The notes beneath the pieces were generated by a model, which did no database searches, was not told where the DNA came from, and saw only the letters and a program-made list of their open reading frames with translations. This document shows positions 49,557-59,289 of a stretch of DNA of 64,000 bases, piece after piece (the stretch's first letter is position 1; the number at the start of each line of letters is the position of its first letter). The position numbers were made by a program, and so were the translations under genes. This DNA comes from Oegoconia quadripuncta (Eukaryota; Arthropoda; Insecta; Lepidoptera; Autostichidae), in assembly GCA_949316235.1 (NCBI GenBank), contig OX438750.1, positions 310,001 through 374,000 on the forward strand, given 5' to 3'.

Positions 49557-49775
49557 ACTACCTGGTGTAGTGGATAGTGTCAGCGAAACCTACGGTTGCG
49601 AGTTCGAATCCCGATAGGGGTAAATGTTTGTTTGATGAATACGAACATTTATTCCTGAGTCATGGATGTTTATATTAATATTTTATGTATGTTTATCCGT
49701 TATCTAGTATCCATAGTACAAGCTTTGCTTAGTTTGAGACTAGATGATTGGTGTAAGAGTCCGAAATATATTTTT
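49557..49775 (+). mobile_element. SINE-C, near-complete
   Basis: 'cctggtgtagtggatagtg' (a few bases deleted before 'cagcgaaacc'), 'gcgagttcgaatcccga', 'acaagctttgcttagtttg', ending 'gtccgaaatatattttt'. Confidence 0.75.
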
Positions 49776-49779
49776 TTTT

Positions 49780-50200
49780 ATTACTGATTTTTATTGAAAG
49801 GAACATTTACGCTACGGCGTAAAAGAGACCTACCGTACCACTTTTACGGTGGCGATAATGAAGAGCAATTGAAAGACATTGCCAACAAATGAGTTAGACG
49901 CCGAATCTCCCGACTTCCCAATTGGAAAGGGTGTCGCCCTCCGATTGGTTCCTGTCGGCTAACCCCTGCCTGTTCGGGCCGTTCGCTAATTTGCGGCGCG
50001 CTGCGTCAGCCGGGGGCAAAGGGATCAGGTGTCACAAGGTTATTCTCTGCTAATTAAAGTGAGGGTTACATTTCAGCTCGAAGTATGTACGCTTCAACGC
50101 GTTTGTGCTACGCGCGCTACGCATAGGATGAGTGGCGTAGCGTGGAGTAATCTAGACGTGGCCGAAGGGACATCAGGCTAAGGATTTTCCTTTTAGTACC
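49780..50200. other. GC-richer, apparently unique stretch
   Basis: 49830-50060 has balanced composition with compact motifs ('tcccaattggaaagggtgtc', 'gcggcgcgctgcgtcagccg', 'ctgctaattaaagtgagg'). On the minus strand it would end near 'aataaaaatcag'. No coding domain, no repeat match in the window. Confidence 0.3.
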
Positions 50201-50545
50201 GATTATTTCCAAATTAATTATTATGTACACATAATTACAAATGTATGTACTGTTAGTGTAACAGCCGAATTCATAGAGCATATTTACCATACGCTTGTAA
50301 TGCTGTTTAATTCTTTAAACAGTGATGTGAGTGGGAACGCAACTAAAACTCATATTGTTATTCTATCCGTACCTATTATTTGCAAATTAACCGAATGAAA
50401 TATTATGTACACCTGTTACAAATATACGTATGATATCAAATCAAATATTTTATTTCGGTTAATTCCATATTAGGTTAGTAAGTCTTAGTTTATGTTAGTA
50501 CAAAATTGGTCATACAACAATAATAATAAATATAAATGTTAAATG
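50201..50545. other. Unassigned DNA
   Basis: No gene. A 'attattatgtacac' phrase occurs twice (50217 and 50401), hinting at a short duplication. Confidence 0.3.
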
Positions 50546-50549
50546 TCAA

Positions 50550-50770
50550 CTAGAAGTTACTACCTACTAAAAGCGCGGTCCAGTGGCAAGCAATAAGACA
50601 CTCCTGTTTGCCTCCCACCACCCTCAGGATACTGTTGGTGCTGCCGCACACTCTACTCATCAACGAGACCACTTTCTTACGCATAATCGCGTGGAATCCG
50701 TCGCCAGTGCGGGCCTCGGCGAAGGTGCCAGAGAAGTGCAGCAGCCCCAACAATAACCTGAAAGCGTTAA
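50550..50770 (-). pseudogene. Possible LINE C-terminal remnant
   Basis: A minus frame (50753-50550) reads RTGDGFHAIMRKKVVSLMSR then GSTNSILRVV. 'MRKK...L..RV.GS.NSIL' resembles the extreme C-terminus of some lepidopteran LINE ORF2 proteins. Recognition is from pattern only; an isolated host exon is the alternative. Confidence 0.35.
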
Positions 50771-50851
50771 ATTATATCTCACCCATGGACTGCTCGTGTA
50801 GAATGATTGACAGAACGCCTTGAAAAGGGTAATTTTAACTTATTAGATATA

Positions 50852-51202
50852 CAGGGTGTCCCTGGAAGTATGGATCAAATCGAACAGGGGCATGGGGAAG
50901 GTCATTCCCAAACTTAAGCTGAAAAAAATAAAATAAAAAAAAATAAAATAAAATAAAAAAGAAAAATAAGAAAAAAAAATTAATTAATTATTTTTAATTA
51001 AAAAATTAAGCTGATAGCTTTGCTAGTTTTCTTTTAAAAAATTTTTTTGTATAAGCACTATTCGATAATATGAAAATGTAAAAAATTGATCATAACTTTT
51101 GAACCGTCAAAAATGGCACCGACATTCATAGGGTTAAAAAGTTTGGGAATGACCTTCCCTATGCCCCTGTTCGATTTGATCCATACTTCCAGGGACACCC
51201 TG
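50852..51202. mobile_element. TA-flanked MITE with 64-bp terminal inverted repeats
   Basis: The ends begin 'cagggtgtccctggaag' and are inverted copies over 64 bases with one mismatch. TA lies at 50850-50851 and 51203-51204. The interior is A-rich at 50920-51000 and has 'gatcataacttttgaacc'. TA duplication fits the Tc1/mariner group. 351 bp, no coding. Confidence 0.8.
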
Positions 51203-51204
51203 TA

Positions 51205-51515
51205 TTATTATATTAGATATGATTAGGCCAGTTTTTAATGAGAAATAGATTTATCAAAATTTAATCTTATTTCAGAGAATATAAAATCAAATCCATATAA
51301 TGAAATATAATTTGTTAACCGGAAAACATCGAGTCATATTAAAAAAAAGCGTTTAGCGTATTTTGTGACATGTGTGATCTAATCTTTTTCATAAATAATC
51401 TCGTTTGTTTTGCTGAAATCTTATAGTAAAGAGTTGTAGTTGATTTTTGAAGCTAACTCTGCTTCAATTGATAGTATTCCTATGAATGTTATAAATATCT
51501 ACTAATTTATAAAAA
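51205..51515. other. Unassigned AT-rich DNA
   Basis: No recognised content. Confidence 0.3.
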
Positions 51516-51519
51516 CTTA

Positions 51520-52130
51520 TGTAGTTACCCATGTTTTGTACATGTGTACCCGAGTTATGGATGTTTTCATTTATAATAAGTATTTATTTACAAAAAAAAA
51601 ATGTATTTATGTAGTAAGTATATCAACCATCTGTAGTGTTAGATGGTGTAGTGGTTAGAAATTCTGTTGCTATACCAAAAGGTCGCGGGTTCGAATCCCG
51701 CTAGGGGCATATGTTTGTATGATGCATACAGACATGCGTTCCCGAGTAATGGAATAATGTTTTTCATTTATATGTGTATTTATTTACAAAAAAAGTATTT
51801 GTGTAGTTTATCAACCATCTGGTATCTATAATACAAGCCTAGTTGCTTAGTGTGGAACTAGATGGCGCTGTGTGTATGTGAAAAAATATTATTATTATTA
51901 TTTGGATCCACAACACAAGCCTATAGTTGCTTACTGTGGAACTAGATGGCGCTGTGTGTATAAATAAATAAATATAAATATCCTTAGACATACACACAGC
52001 GCCATCTAGTTCCACAGTAAGCAACTATATGCTTGTGTTGTGGATACCAGATGGTTGATATAATACATAAATACATTTTTTTTGTAAATAAATACTTATT
52101 ATAAATGTCTTAAGGATATTTATTTATTTA
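51520..52130. repeat. Cluster of SINE-D copies, including an inverted pair
   Basis: 51540-51630: SINE-D middle. 51637-51893 (plus): near-complete copy with 'ggtgtagtggttagaaatt' and 'gcgggttcgaatcccgc'. 51905-51960 (plus): 3' fragment. 51965-52105 (minus): 3' half. 'ggaactagatggcgctgtg' at 51938 faces its complement at about 52000. Confidence 0.75.
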
Positions 52131-52134
52131 ATAT

Positions 52135-52300
52135 TATGATTTTAGTAATAGTTGAGTATTACACGAAATTAAACTCTCGTATTTATGGGTCTCGCGCGAG
52201 GGCCCTAGGAGTGCGACCACTTCACCCACATCTAAGTGTGAGGCCATGGGCGACCACTTCACCCATACCTAGCTACGCCACTGCATAGCAAAGTTGTCGT
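52135..52300. other. Unassigned DNA
   Basis: A phrase about 'gcgaccacttcaccca' occurs twice (52213 and 52249), a short local duplication. Confidence 0.35.
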
Positions 52301-52305
52301 ATGCA

Positions 52306-52400
52306 TAAGGCTGGCAATACATGTCAGATTTTTCCCTGAAATAGTCGTCGAAGACGTTGGAGCCATTATTTTGTTTGATCATTTATCCATGCGAACCGAC
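52306..52400 (+). repeat. Element Q, left-end fragment
   Basis: 'aaggctggcaatacatgtca' and 'gttggagccattattttgtt' match the left end of the fuller copy at 52616. Confidence 0.5.
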
Positions 52401-52615
52401 GCTATAACTTATGGAGGTAAATAAATATAACTTGTAAAGTTGGTACGTGTGTAACCCTCAGCGGTACTCTTAGAGATCGTTCCTCGTTCGGGCCATAATT
52501 AGAAGGTGTTTTATGAGCGTTACCAAAGTGGTTCATTATAATAACGACTTGAAAGACTCTTTGTACTGTAAATAACCAAATTTATATCAGAAAATTGTGT
52601 TGTTTCAGAACATCT

Positions 52616-52946
52616 TTAAGGCTGGGAACGTCAATATTTCCATCAGATAGTCTGATGCGACTATTGGAAGGCGTTGAAGCCATTATTTTGTTTGAATTTA
52701 CGTCCAGTCCAATAGTGGGATCGGATGTCCGCGTCGGACACAGCGCCGAGGCGTTTGTCATTTTATTTTTCTGCAATAAGTAAGAGCAGATATGCAATAA
52801 GTAACAGTAATTCGTCGTCTATTTTTTTCTTCTGCTCCACATGCAAGCACTCGGGATAATAGCACGAGAACGACTGAATTCAGAAAAATCTATCGGATCC
52901 CACTAGCTGATGGAAAAGTCTGACGTATATTCCCAGCCTAAGCATT
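52616..52946. mobile_element. Element Q (MITE), near-complete
   Basis: Imperfect terminal repeats: 'taaggctgggaacgtc' (52616) and 'gacgtatattcccagcctaa' (to 52942), with inner 'ttccatcagatag' / 'ctagctgatggaa' also inverted. About 330 bp. The 62-codon frame at 52595-52783 runs across the left end and is a chance frame. Confidence 0.55.
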
Positions 52947-52949
52947 CTC

Positions 52950-53560
52950 CTTTGAGTTCTACGATGTCGAAAACAGACATGACAAATTTTGGATATGTCT
53001 GAGATATCGAATCTGTGGAGGGAGAGAGGACTTAAAAAGACAATGATCCTGTGTGTTTCTCATTTTTTAAGCAGCGACGAAAATCCGAGTTGTGTTTGGC
53101 GTCATTGTGTGTGTATGTCCAGCCCTTTATGCTGACTTTTCTCAGTAATGTGTGGATCTATTACAGTGGGGTTTTATATTAAAGAGTGAACGAGGGGGCA
53201 GATTCTTAGCTAAGTTTTATGGAAATCTGTTAAGCCGTTTCTAAGATATTTAGCTTTAAACACTATCTTTTGGTCTAGTCTACCTGGACGATGACCATTT
53301 AAAATACTAGTAAAAGATGTCCTCAACTGATCTCTACGACCGACGATCTACACGACCCGTCAAAGTCAAAAGTGTTTTAATTTATCAGTTTTAAGTAGTC
53401 ATTTAAAAATAAATTATATTCTGTGTAGACTTATGTTATATAAGACTTATGTTACACAACAATTAAGCTTGTTCTTGGTCAACCATGTTGTGTATACATG
53501 TTTTGGATTTCAATCTAGTTCGAATCTAAGCTAACTTTAAATCTAAGTCTTATCTAAACT
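52950..53560. other. Unassigned DNA
   Basis: No gene or family recognised. 'agttttatggaaatctgtta' and 'gccgtttctaagatattt' near 53210 recall Helitron or LINE 3' parts but are not assignable. Confidence 0.3.
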
Positions 53561-53564
53561 TTAA

Positions 53565-53832
53565 GTCCGGTGAGCGAGGGCGCCGGAGGCCCACCTTCCA
53601 GTCTCTCTCCAGAATGGTAGCGGTATTTAAAGAGTTAGTACCCCAGGAGGGTACCAGCACTATTAGTGCTGGAGAATCCCTCATCGCTCAGGCTGCCCTA
53701 CTTATTCTGGGGTGGACACCTTCCTCAAAGGCCGGCAACGCATCTGTGACCCTTTTGGTGTTGCGGGTGTCCATGGGCGGCGGTGATTGCTTTCCATCAG
53801 GTGACCCGCATGCTCGTTTGCCGCCCTCTCAT
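53565..53832 (+). repeat. LINE-H 3' end hosting the RTE insertion
   Basis: 'gtgagcgagggcgccggagg', 'ctgccctacttattctgggg', 'ggccggcaacgcatctgtg' and 'tttgccgccctctcat', where the RTE begins. Its poly-A continues at 57416 after the RTE. Confidence 0.75.
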
Positions 53833-53858
53833 TTTTTTTTTTTTTTTTTTTTTTTTAA

Positions 53859-56800
53859 TTAGCCTATCGTGTCCCACTGCTGGGCAAAGGCCTCCCCCAA
53901 ACTCTTCCACTCATTTCTATCCTTGGCGGTTTCCCACCATTCCTCTTGAAACGCAATGAGATCATCTCTCCAACGTTTGCGCGGCCGACCCCGACGACGT
54001 CTCCTGTCCTCAGGCATCCAGGGCGTGATGGTGTGTGCCCATTTCTCCGGTGGCATACGGCTAACGTGGCCTGCCCAGTCCCATTTAAGCATGGCTGTTT
54101 TTCTTCCCACGTCAGCAATTCCGGTCATGGAACGCAATATGGTATTGCGAATTCGGTCGACGCGTTTGTAGCCGAGAATACTACGTTCCATTGCCCTCTG
54201 GCAAATCTTGAGCTTGGACTTCTGAAGCTCAGTCAATGACCAAGTCTGTGCACCGTAGGTTAGAACAGGAAGGATACACATGTCTATGAGTTTGCGTTTT
54301 AGGGTATTTGGAAGGTCTCCCTTCATATATACCTTCATTGCCCAGTAGCTTTTCCAGGCATTGTTGATTCGGCGATCGATCTCTTTATCTTGCCTATTTT
54401 CGAAGCTAACTAACTGGCCTAAGTAAATATACTCATTGACATATTGTATCTCCTGTCCATCTACTTCAACTCTACGTTTCGTGCTGTTGGTCATTATCTG
54501 CGTCTTCGACCGGTTCATTTGAAGTCCAACTTCATGACTTGCCGCACTCAGATCTTGGAGCATTTGCTGTAGTTCCTGGGATGTTGGAGCAAAAATAACA
54601 ATGTCATCTGCAAATCGCAAATTCGTCAGGCGTTTGTTTTCGATGACAATGCCTCTTGTTGCCCATGAATCTGCCAGCGTCTTGAAGATCTCTTGGAGTG
54701 CGCTCGTAAACAGAATGGGGGACAATGGATCACCCTGCTTAACCCCTTTCTGAATTTTAAAAGATGGGCCGGTGGAAGTTAATTTAATATTGGCTGTACT
54801 ACGGCTGTAAACTATTTTAATTAAATCTATGTATGTTTTCTCTATCTGTTGATTTTCTAAAGCTTGAAAGATTGCAAAATGACGTAAACTATCAAAGGCT
54901 TTTGCATAATCTACAAAGGCTACGTAAAGGGGTTTGTTATATTCTGTGTACTTTTCAATAACTTGGTTTAATGTATGTAGGTGATCTGTGGTGGAAAACT
55001 TGGGACGAAAGCCGGCTTGCTCCGGTGGTTGGTGTTGGTCGAGCTGGGTTTTTATCCGATTTTGAATAGCCTTTATAAAGGCTTTATACAAATGAGACAC
55101 TAGGCTAATGGGTCTGTAGTTGCCTATGATGGACTTGTCTCCTTTTTTATGGAGAAGGACTATATTTGCGTGGCTCATCAGTACAGGGAACTGTCCTGTT
55201 TTCAAAATCGAATTAAATAAGTTGGTAATGTGTGGGAGCAAGGTAGGTGAACCGATTTTTAGTGCTTCTGTAGATATCCCGTCTTCTCCAGTACTTCTAT
55301 CATATTTCATGGATTTCAGAACAACTTGAATCTCCTCGCCAGTGAAATATGGTACCGACTCAGGTAATGTGTAGTCTAGATCTTGATCGACTTTTGCGGG
55401 ATCTGAATATAGGTCTTTATAGAAGTTTGTACATATATTCATTATTTTGGCACGGCTATTCTGTTTCTTGGCATTTTCGTCTTGGAGGTTGTTAATCCAC
55501 TGCTTTCCTCTTGACATGCCATTCTTTGCAGTTCTTAGTGAAGTGTGTTTTTCTATTGCTGTTTTAATTAGATAAAGGTTGAGAGTTCTTATGTCTTGTC
55601 TGATACTACGTTTTACTTGTCTGTCGATTGCTCGAAATTCTGGAGTGCATATTTCAGTGCCTGCTCTAGTTTCAATTAATGATTTCGTTTGGATCGACAG
55701 TTTTGTTTTATTCTTTTTACTACTTTTAATTGCCCTACTACTTTTTTCGATTCCTTTAACTATAATATTGTACTGTTCGTGAGTATTGTTCAAGTCTACA
55801 TCTAAAATCTTGAGATTAGAAAACTGATTGGAGAGCTCTAGATTGAATTGTTCTGAGTTTTTTAATAAAGCGTGTTTGGAATGCTGGATTACTTTACTAC
55901 TAAATTGTTTCATTCTGTGGATTTTAAAATTAAATCTAAGTTTTGCACGAACGGGTCTATGATCTGAGTTGTATTTTATTTTGTTAAGGACACTAACGTC
56001 CTTTACTATTTGCTTATCAGATGATAGCACAAAGTCTATCTCGTTTTTAGTAGTACCGTTCGGTGACACCCAAGTCCATCGTCTTTGTGGTTTCTTGAAA
56101 AAGAAGCTGTTAGTTATATACATACTTTGCCCGAAAGCAAAATTAATGAGTCTAGTACCTCGCTCGTTGCGGTTTCCTAAGCCATGTTGACCGAGTATTG
56201 CATCACTATCTGTCGGCAGCCTGATCCCGAGTTTAGCATTAAAGTCACCGAGGACTAAATTCCAGGTGCCTCGGTTTTCTTCATAGGCCATGTTAAGGAG
56301 GTCGTAAAAACTTTCCACTTCTTCGTTAGAGTATGCAGACGTTGGTGCGTAAATTTGTGTGATTGTAAGCGTGGTCTTGGGCGTAAGTCGGAGCCTGAGC
56401 ACAGCAATGCGCTCGGAATATCCTCTGAACTCAATAATGTTATCCCTCCACTTTTTAGCCACCAGGAACCCGACGCCGTGTAGGCCACTGGTTTCTCCGA
56501 AGTGGAAGAATACACTATCGTCGCATTCTTCTGTACTTTCTCCTTCTCGTCGAACTTCTGCTAGACCGACAATGTCCCACTTTAGATATTTCAGTGAATT
56601 CTCCAGTTCCAGTAGGCGTTCGTCTTTCATGAGCGTGCGGACATTGTAGGTGAGAACGTTTAGCGTATCGGTGTCCTTTATAGCGTTAGCCGGAGTCGTT
56701 TGACGGTTGGATCCCTCCCGGAGATTCTTCGCACCCCTGACTCCAGTGCCGGCATGGCGCCCGTCAATGCCATCGCAGCAGCTGGAGTCGCCGAGCACTT

Positions 56801-56996
56801 GGGGCCTTTTCTGCATTTGTCTATTCATATTCCTTCTTATTTGGGGGGGTTTAGACCATAATTCCGCCGCGCTGGTCCAGTGCGTGTTGGCGGGTTTGAA
56901 CCGTTTAAGAGCCATTCCCGGCTGATTTGTCTTCGAACACGGTTCGACGTTCTCAGACTTAGGTACTGACTGATTGCACTGGTGGCAGTCATCCAA
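53859..56996 (-). CDS. RTE endonuclease/reverse transcriptase (ORF2)
   Basis: 1045 codons. The first 110 residues are low in recognisable features. Apurinic-like endonuclease about 112-350 (LNVLTYNVRTL, GLAEVRRE, QIYAPTS, LVLGDFNAKLG, KNEIDFVLSS, NSDHRPV). Reverse transcriptase about 600-860 (NYRPISLVSHLYK, AFVDYAKAFDSL with D696, GVKQGDPLSPILF, RFADDIVIF with the catalytic pair at 797-798). The C-terminus has KWDWAGHVSRMP and GRPRKRWRDDL, then W..A.DR..WK..GEAF..QW, the RTE signature tail. It nicks DNA and copies its own RNA at the target. No RNase H. FADD in place of the commoner YADD is normal in RTE. All key motifs are present. Confidence 0.92.
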   Translation of the reverse strand: MDDCHQCNQSVPKSENVEPCSKTNQPGMALKRFKPANTHWTSAAELWSKPPQIRRNMNRQMQKRPQVLGDSSCCDGIDGRHAGTGVRGAKNLREGSNRQTTPANAIKDTDTLNVLTYNVRTLMKDERLLELENSLKYLKWDIVGLAEVRREGESTEECDDSVFFHFGETSGLHGVGFLVAKKWRDNIIEFRGYSERIAVLRLRLTPKTTLTITQIYAPTSAYSNEEVESFYDLLNMAYEENRGTWNLVLGDFNAKLGIRLPTDSDAILGQHGLGNRNERGTRLINFAFGQSMYITNSFFFKKPQRRWTWVSPNGTTKNEIDFVLSSDKQIVKDVSVLNKIKYNSDHRPVRAKLRFNFKIHRMKQFSSKVIQHSKHALLKNSEQFNLELSNQFSNLKILDVDLNNTHEQYNIIVKGIEKSSRAIKSSKKNKTKLSIQTKSLIETRAGTEICTPEFRAIDRQVKRSIRQDIRTLNLYLIKTAIEKHTSLRTAKNGMSRGKQWINNLQDENAKKQNSRAKIMNICTNFYKDLYSDPAKVDQDLDYTLPESVPYFTGEEIQVVLKSMKYDRSTGEDGISTEALKIGSPTLLPHITNLFNSILKTGQFPVLMSHANIVLLHKKGDKSIIGNYRPISLVSHLYKAFIKAIQNRIKTQLDQHQPPEQAGFRPKFSTTDHLHTLNQVIEKYTEYNKPLYVAFVDYAKAFDSLRHFAIFQALENQQIEKTYIDLIKIVYSRSTANIKLTSTGPSFKIQKGVKQGDPLSPILFTSALQEIFKTLADSWATRGIVIENKRLTNLRFADDIVIFAPTSQELQQMLQDLSAASHEVGLQMNRSKTQIMTNSTKRRVEVDGQEIQYVNEYIYLGQLVSFENRQDKEIDRRINNAWKSYWAMKVYMKGDLPNTLKRKLIDMCILPVLTYGAQTWSLTELQKSKLKICQRAMERSILGYKRVDRIRNTILRSMTGIADVGRKTAMLKWDWAGHVSRMPPEKWAHTITPWMPEDRRRRRGRPRKRWRDDLIAFQEEWWETAKDRNEWKSLGEAFAQQWDTIG

Positions 56997-57067
56997 AGTT
57001 GTATAATTGGCCGACTGTCACCTGTGGGCGGTGGGGTCGTCACTTCCCTACGCCAAATACATAACAT
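56837..57067 (-). CDS. Possible short RTE ORF1 overlapping ORF2
   Basis: A 76-codon frame starts upstream of ORF2 (57067 against 56996) and overlaps its start in another frame: REVTTPPPTGDSRPIIQLWM and so on. Some RTE elements have a tiny ORF1 just before or overlapping ORF2. No domain is visible and the frame could equally be untranslated 5' sequence. Confidence 0.35.
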   Translation of the reverse strand: MLCIWRREVTTPPPTGDSRPIIQLWMTATSAISQYLSLRTSNRVRRQISREWLLNGSNPPTRTGPARRNYGLNPPK

Positions 57068-57415
57068 AATATATATATATATTTCGTAACGGTCTTACAT
57101 AAATGTACTAGGTTACATGCCGAGGTTTATTCGAGTGTTGGGCTAGACGCTGCATGGGACGCTAATTTGGGATAACAAATCAAATTTTTAAATAAATACC
57201 TGTATAAAGTTTCTTCAAGGTGATATCGGGAATCCCTCCAATAAATAAGTTGTGATTTATATCACAAGTTATTTATTGTTGATAAATTGAAGTGATAAAT
57301 TAATTAAGTACCCAAAGGTCGCACGTCGCGTGGCCTCCGTGACAGCTTAAAAATATTTCGATAAAATAATATTCGTTTTAAAATGGTAAGTACCTAGTAC
57401 TAGTAGCCCTCTCAT

Positions 57416-57437
57416 ATAAAAAAAAAAAAAAAAATCT
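57416..57437 (+). repeat. LINE-H poly-A tail, displaced by RTE
   Basis: 'ataaaaaaaa...' directly follows the right copy of 'gccctctcat', exactly as at 15451-15470 where LINE-H ends uninterrupted. Confidence 0.75.
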
Positions 57438-57439
57438 AT

Positions 57440-57880
57440 CTGTTTTGAGTACCAATAAATAAATAAATTCTAAAATATTTGTTAATGACCATTTCTTTGT
57501 GTGTGTGTACAATAAAGTGTTAAAATAAAATAAATAAATAAAAATAAATAATAAAATAAATAGATATAATCATTTGCTCCATCAATATAGTCGTGGGTCT
57601 CCTAAATGTGCTATACATACTTATATCATGTGCTGCAAACTTGTATCAGGCTGTATTGGATCCCCTACAGTATCACCTTGTACAAGAATGAGTACTCAGT
57701 CAATATGTCATGGAAAGCAGATACGTAGGTAGCGTTTACTGCAGTCGTATCATTAAACCGCATGAGACGTTCACAAGAGATAGCGGATAACAGAGAACGG
57801 CTTTCTCAATTTCCGCTATCATAGCTTTTTTTTTGAAGGAAATATACTGATGCTGGGTGGGTTGTATCATCGCTGGGTAT
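57440..57880. other. Unassigned DNA with (aaat)n
   Basis: 'tgtgtacaataaagtgtt' followed by 'aaataaataaa' (57500-57562) is probably another LINE 3' end and tail. The rest is unassigned. Confidence 0.35.
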
Positions 57881-57884
57881 TCAA

Positions 57885-57945
57885 ATTCAAAAAAGATTAC
57901 GTAGGATAAAATTACCACTTGAAAACGTCACGTAATATTAAACTA
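57885..57945 (-). repeat. LINE-J 3'-terminal fragment
   Basis: 'attcaaattcaaaaaagatt', 'cgtaggataaaattacca' and 'cttgaaaacgtcac' match the reversed LINE-J end at 33515 and 22840. Confidence 0.5.
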
Positions 57946-58011
57946 TTTTTTAATTATTTATTTAAAGGAAAGCGAACAGCTTTACATGATAGTATTTGTT
58001 ACAGTATAATA

Positions 58012-58205
58012 AATAAATAAATATCCTTAGACATATATACAGCGCCATCTAGTTCCACAGTAAGCAACTATAGGCTTGTGTTGTGGATACCAGATGGTTT
58101 ATATATTACATAAATACTTTTTTTGTTGTAAATAAATACTTATTATAAATGAAAACATCCATAACTCGGGTACACATGTCCGTATTCATCACACAAACAT
58201 AATGT
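58012..58205 (-). mobile_element. SINE-D, head missing
   Basis: 'aaatatccttagacatatat', 'agcgccatctagttccacag', 'accagatggtttatatatt' and 'gtccgtattcatcacacaaa'. The tRNA head is lost at about 58205. Confidence 0.7.
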
Positions 58206-58250
58206 CCATAGTAATTGAAGATACTTTATATTATATTAAATACCTACCTT

Positions 58251-58515
58251 TTTTTTTTTTTTTCTTTTTTTTTTTTTACAAGGGGAAACGCTCATGCGTC
58301 CTCGCCCCCCACATGGGATGAAGGGCGGGGTATGTCGGACTCCGGCATCACGCCGACCTACCGACTAAAACCCCTTGATGTCCCTCTCGCCGCCGTAGCG
58401 ACAGAGCCCAGGAGCGAAATCTCTTCTGCAGCTCTGCCAGCGGTTGTCCGGTTTCTGACCCATCTCAGGAAGGCGAGGTAGCCTTCTGGCCAGCTTTTGG
58501 AGGCGCGCCGGGACA
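58251..58515 (-). pseudogene. 5'-truncated LINE insertion with 19-bp target duplication
   Basis: T runs at 58251-58275, then on the minus strand a frame reading YLAFLRWVRNRTTAGRAAEE and ISLLGSVATAARGTSRGFSR before a stop, as in the C-terminus of a lepidopteran LINE ORF2. Flanked by 'tatattaaatacctacctt' at 58232-58250 and 58516-58534. A different family from LINE-H, -J and -T. The catalytic part is missing. Confidence 0.75.
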
Positions 58516-58610
58516 TATATTAAATACCTACCTTCCACATTATATTCTACTCATAATACTATATGGTTCATGCCACAGCATTATGGTGAGCTGGAACCTA
58601 TATCAGATTG

Positions 58611-58830
58611 CATTTTTTTTTTTTTTTTATGCATCACGGGTTGGTACTTGACCTCAATCACACCTGATGTTAAGTGAAGATGAGGTCGAAGGTGGTAGCG
58701 TACTGACCCGGAAACCCCATCTTATTTGTGGGACTGGCTATCTTATCTCTGACAACCGGAACACAACAATGCTATTAACATTGCTGTTTGGCGGCAGATT
58801 TAGATAAGACATTTAATATGCCCTACCACC
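58611..58830 (-). mobile_element. SINE-E, 5'-truncated and internally deleted
   Basis: T run, 'atgcatcacgggttggtac', 'cctcaatcacacctgatg' and 'ggcggcagatttagataaga', then a jump to 'atgccctaccaccaacca'. The tRNA head is absent. Confidence 0.75.
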
Positions 58831-58902
58831 AACCAATTATTATGTTTTAACATTATTATCTCATCATTTTCATGTACATGCCCATTGTAAGCTGAATAAA
58901 TG

Positions 58903-58930
58903 TTTTCTTTCTTTTCTTTCTTTCTTTCTG
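58903..58930. repeat. (TTTC)n microsatellite
   Basis: 'tttctttc' units following 'gctgaataaatg', probably seeded by a retroelement tail. Confidence 0.7.
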
Positions 58931-58984
58931 TGATAAGGCCACCAACCATTATAACTAGCATATTATTATAACTAGCACTTATAA

Positions 58985-59163
58985 TAAACTAGTTAGATTG
59001 TTTGTTGCACAATCACGACGAAACGGATAAACGGATTTGGATGAAAGTTGGTATATAGGTAGAACATACCCTGGATTAAGACAGGATATTTTTTATCCCG
59101 ATAATTTGAGTAGTCCTGCGGGAAAAAATTTCCGCGATAAAGTTATTACGCAGGCGAAGCTAG
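58985..59163 (+). mobile_element. Helitron-K copy, 3' hairpin shortened
   Basis: 'gtttgttgcacaatcacgac', 'ggatgaaagttggtatatag', 'ataaagttattacgcagg' and CTAG at 59160-59163 before T. The left end is indistinct. Confidence 0.65.
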
Positions 59164-59289
59164 TTATAAATAATTTTTCAACACGTGGTCGATTATAATT
59201 TATATTGAAACTAATTATAGTAAACCCATAATATAAATAATAATTATAAATAATATAAGCCCTAGAGACTCCTGCAAACCGCATTTTAT

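Larger units (their letters stand above)
53833..57405 (-). mobile_element. RTE-type LINE, apparently full-length
   Basis: 3573 bp between two copies of 'gccctctcat' (53823-53832 and 57406-57415). The minus strand runs from a 5' region (57405-56997) through one long frame to a poly-A immediately after the stop codon (53856-53833). The single frame with endonuclease plus reverse transcriptase and a very short 3' end are typical of RTE. The frame is intact, so the copy is probably young. Confidence 0.85.

Noticed and set aside
53946..54239. Plus-strand frames across the RTE (53946, 53956, 55120, 55579, 55969, 56359, 56707)
   Set aside because: Antisense shadows of the RTE ORF2.
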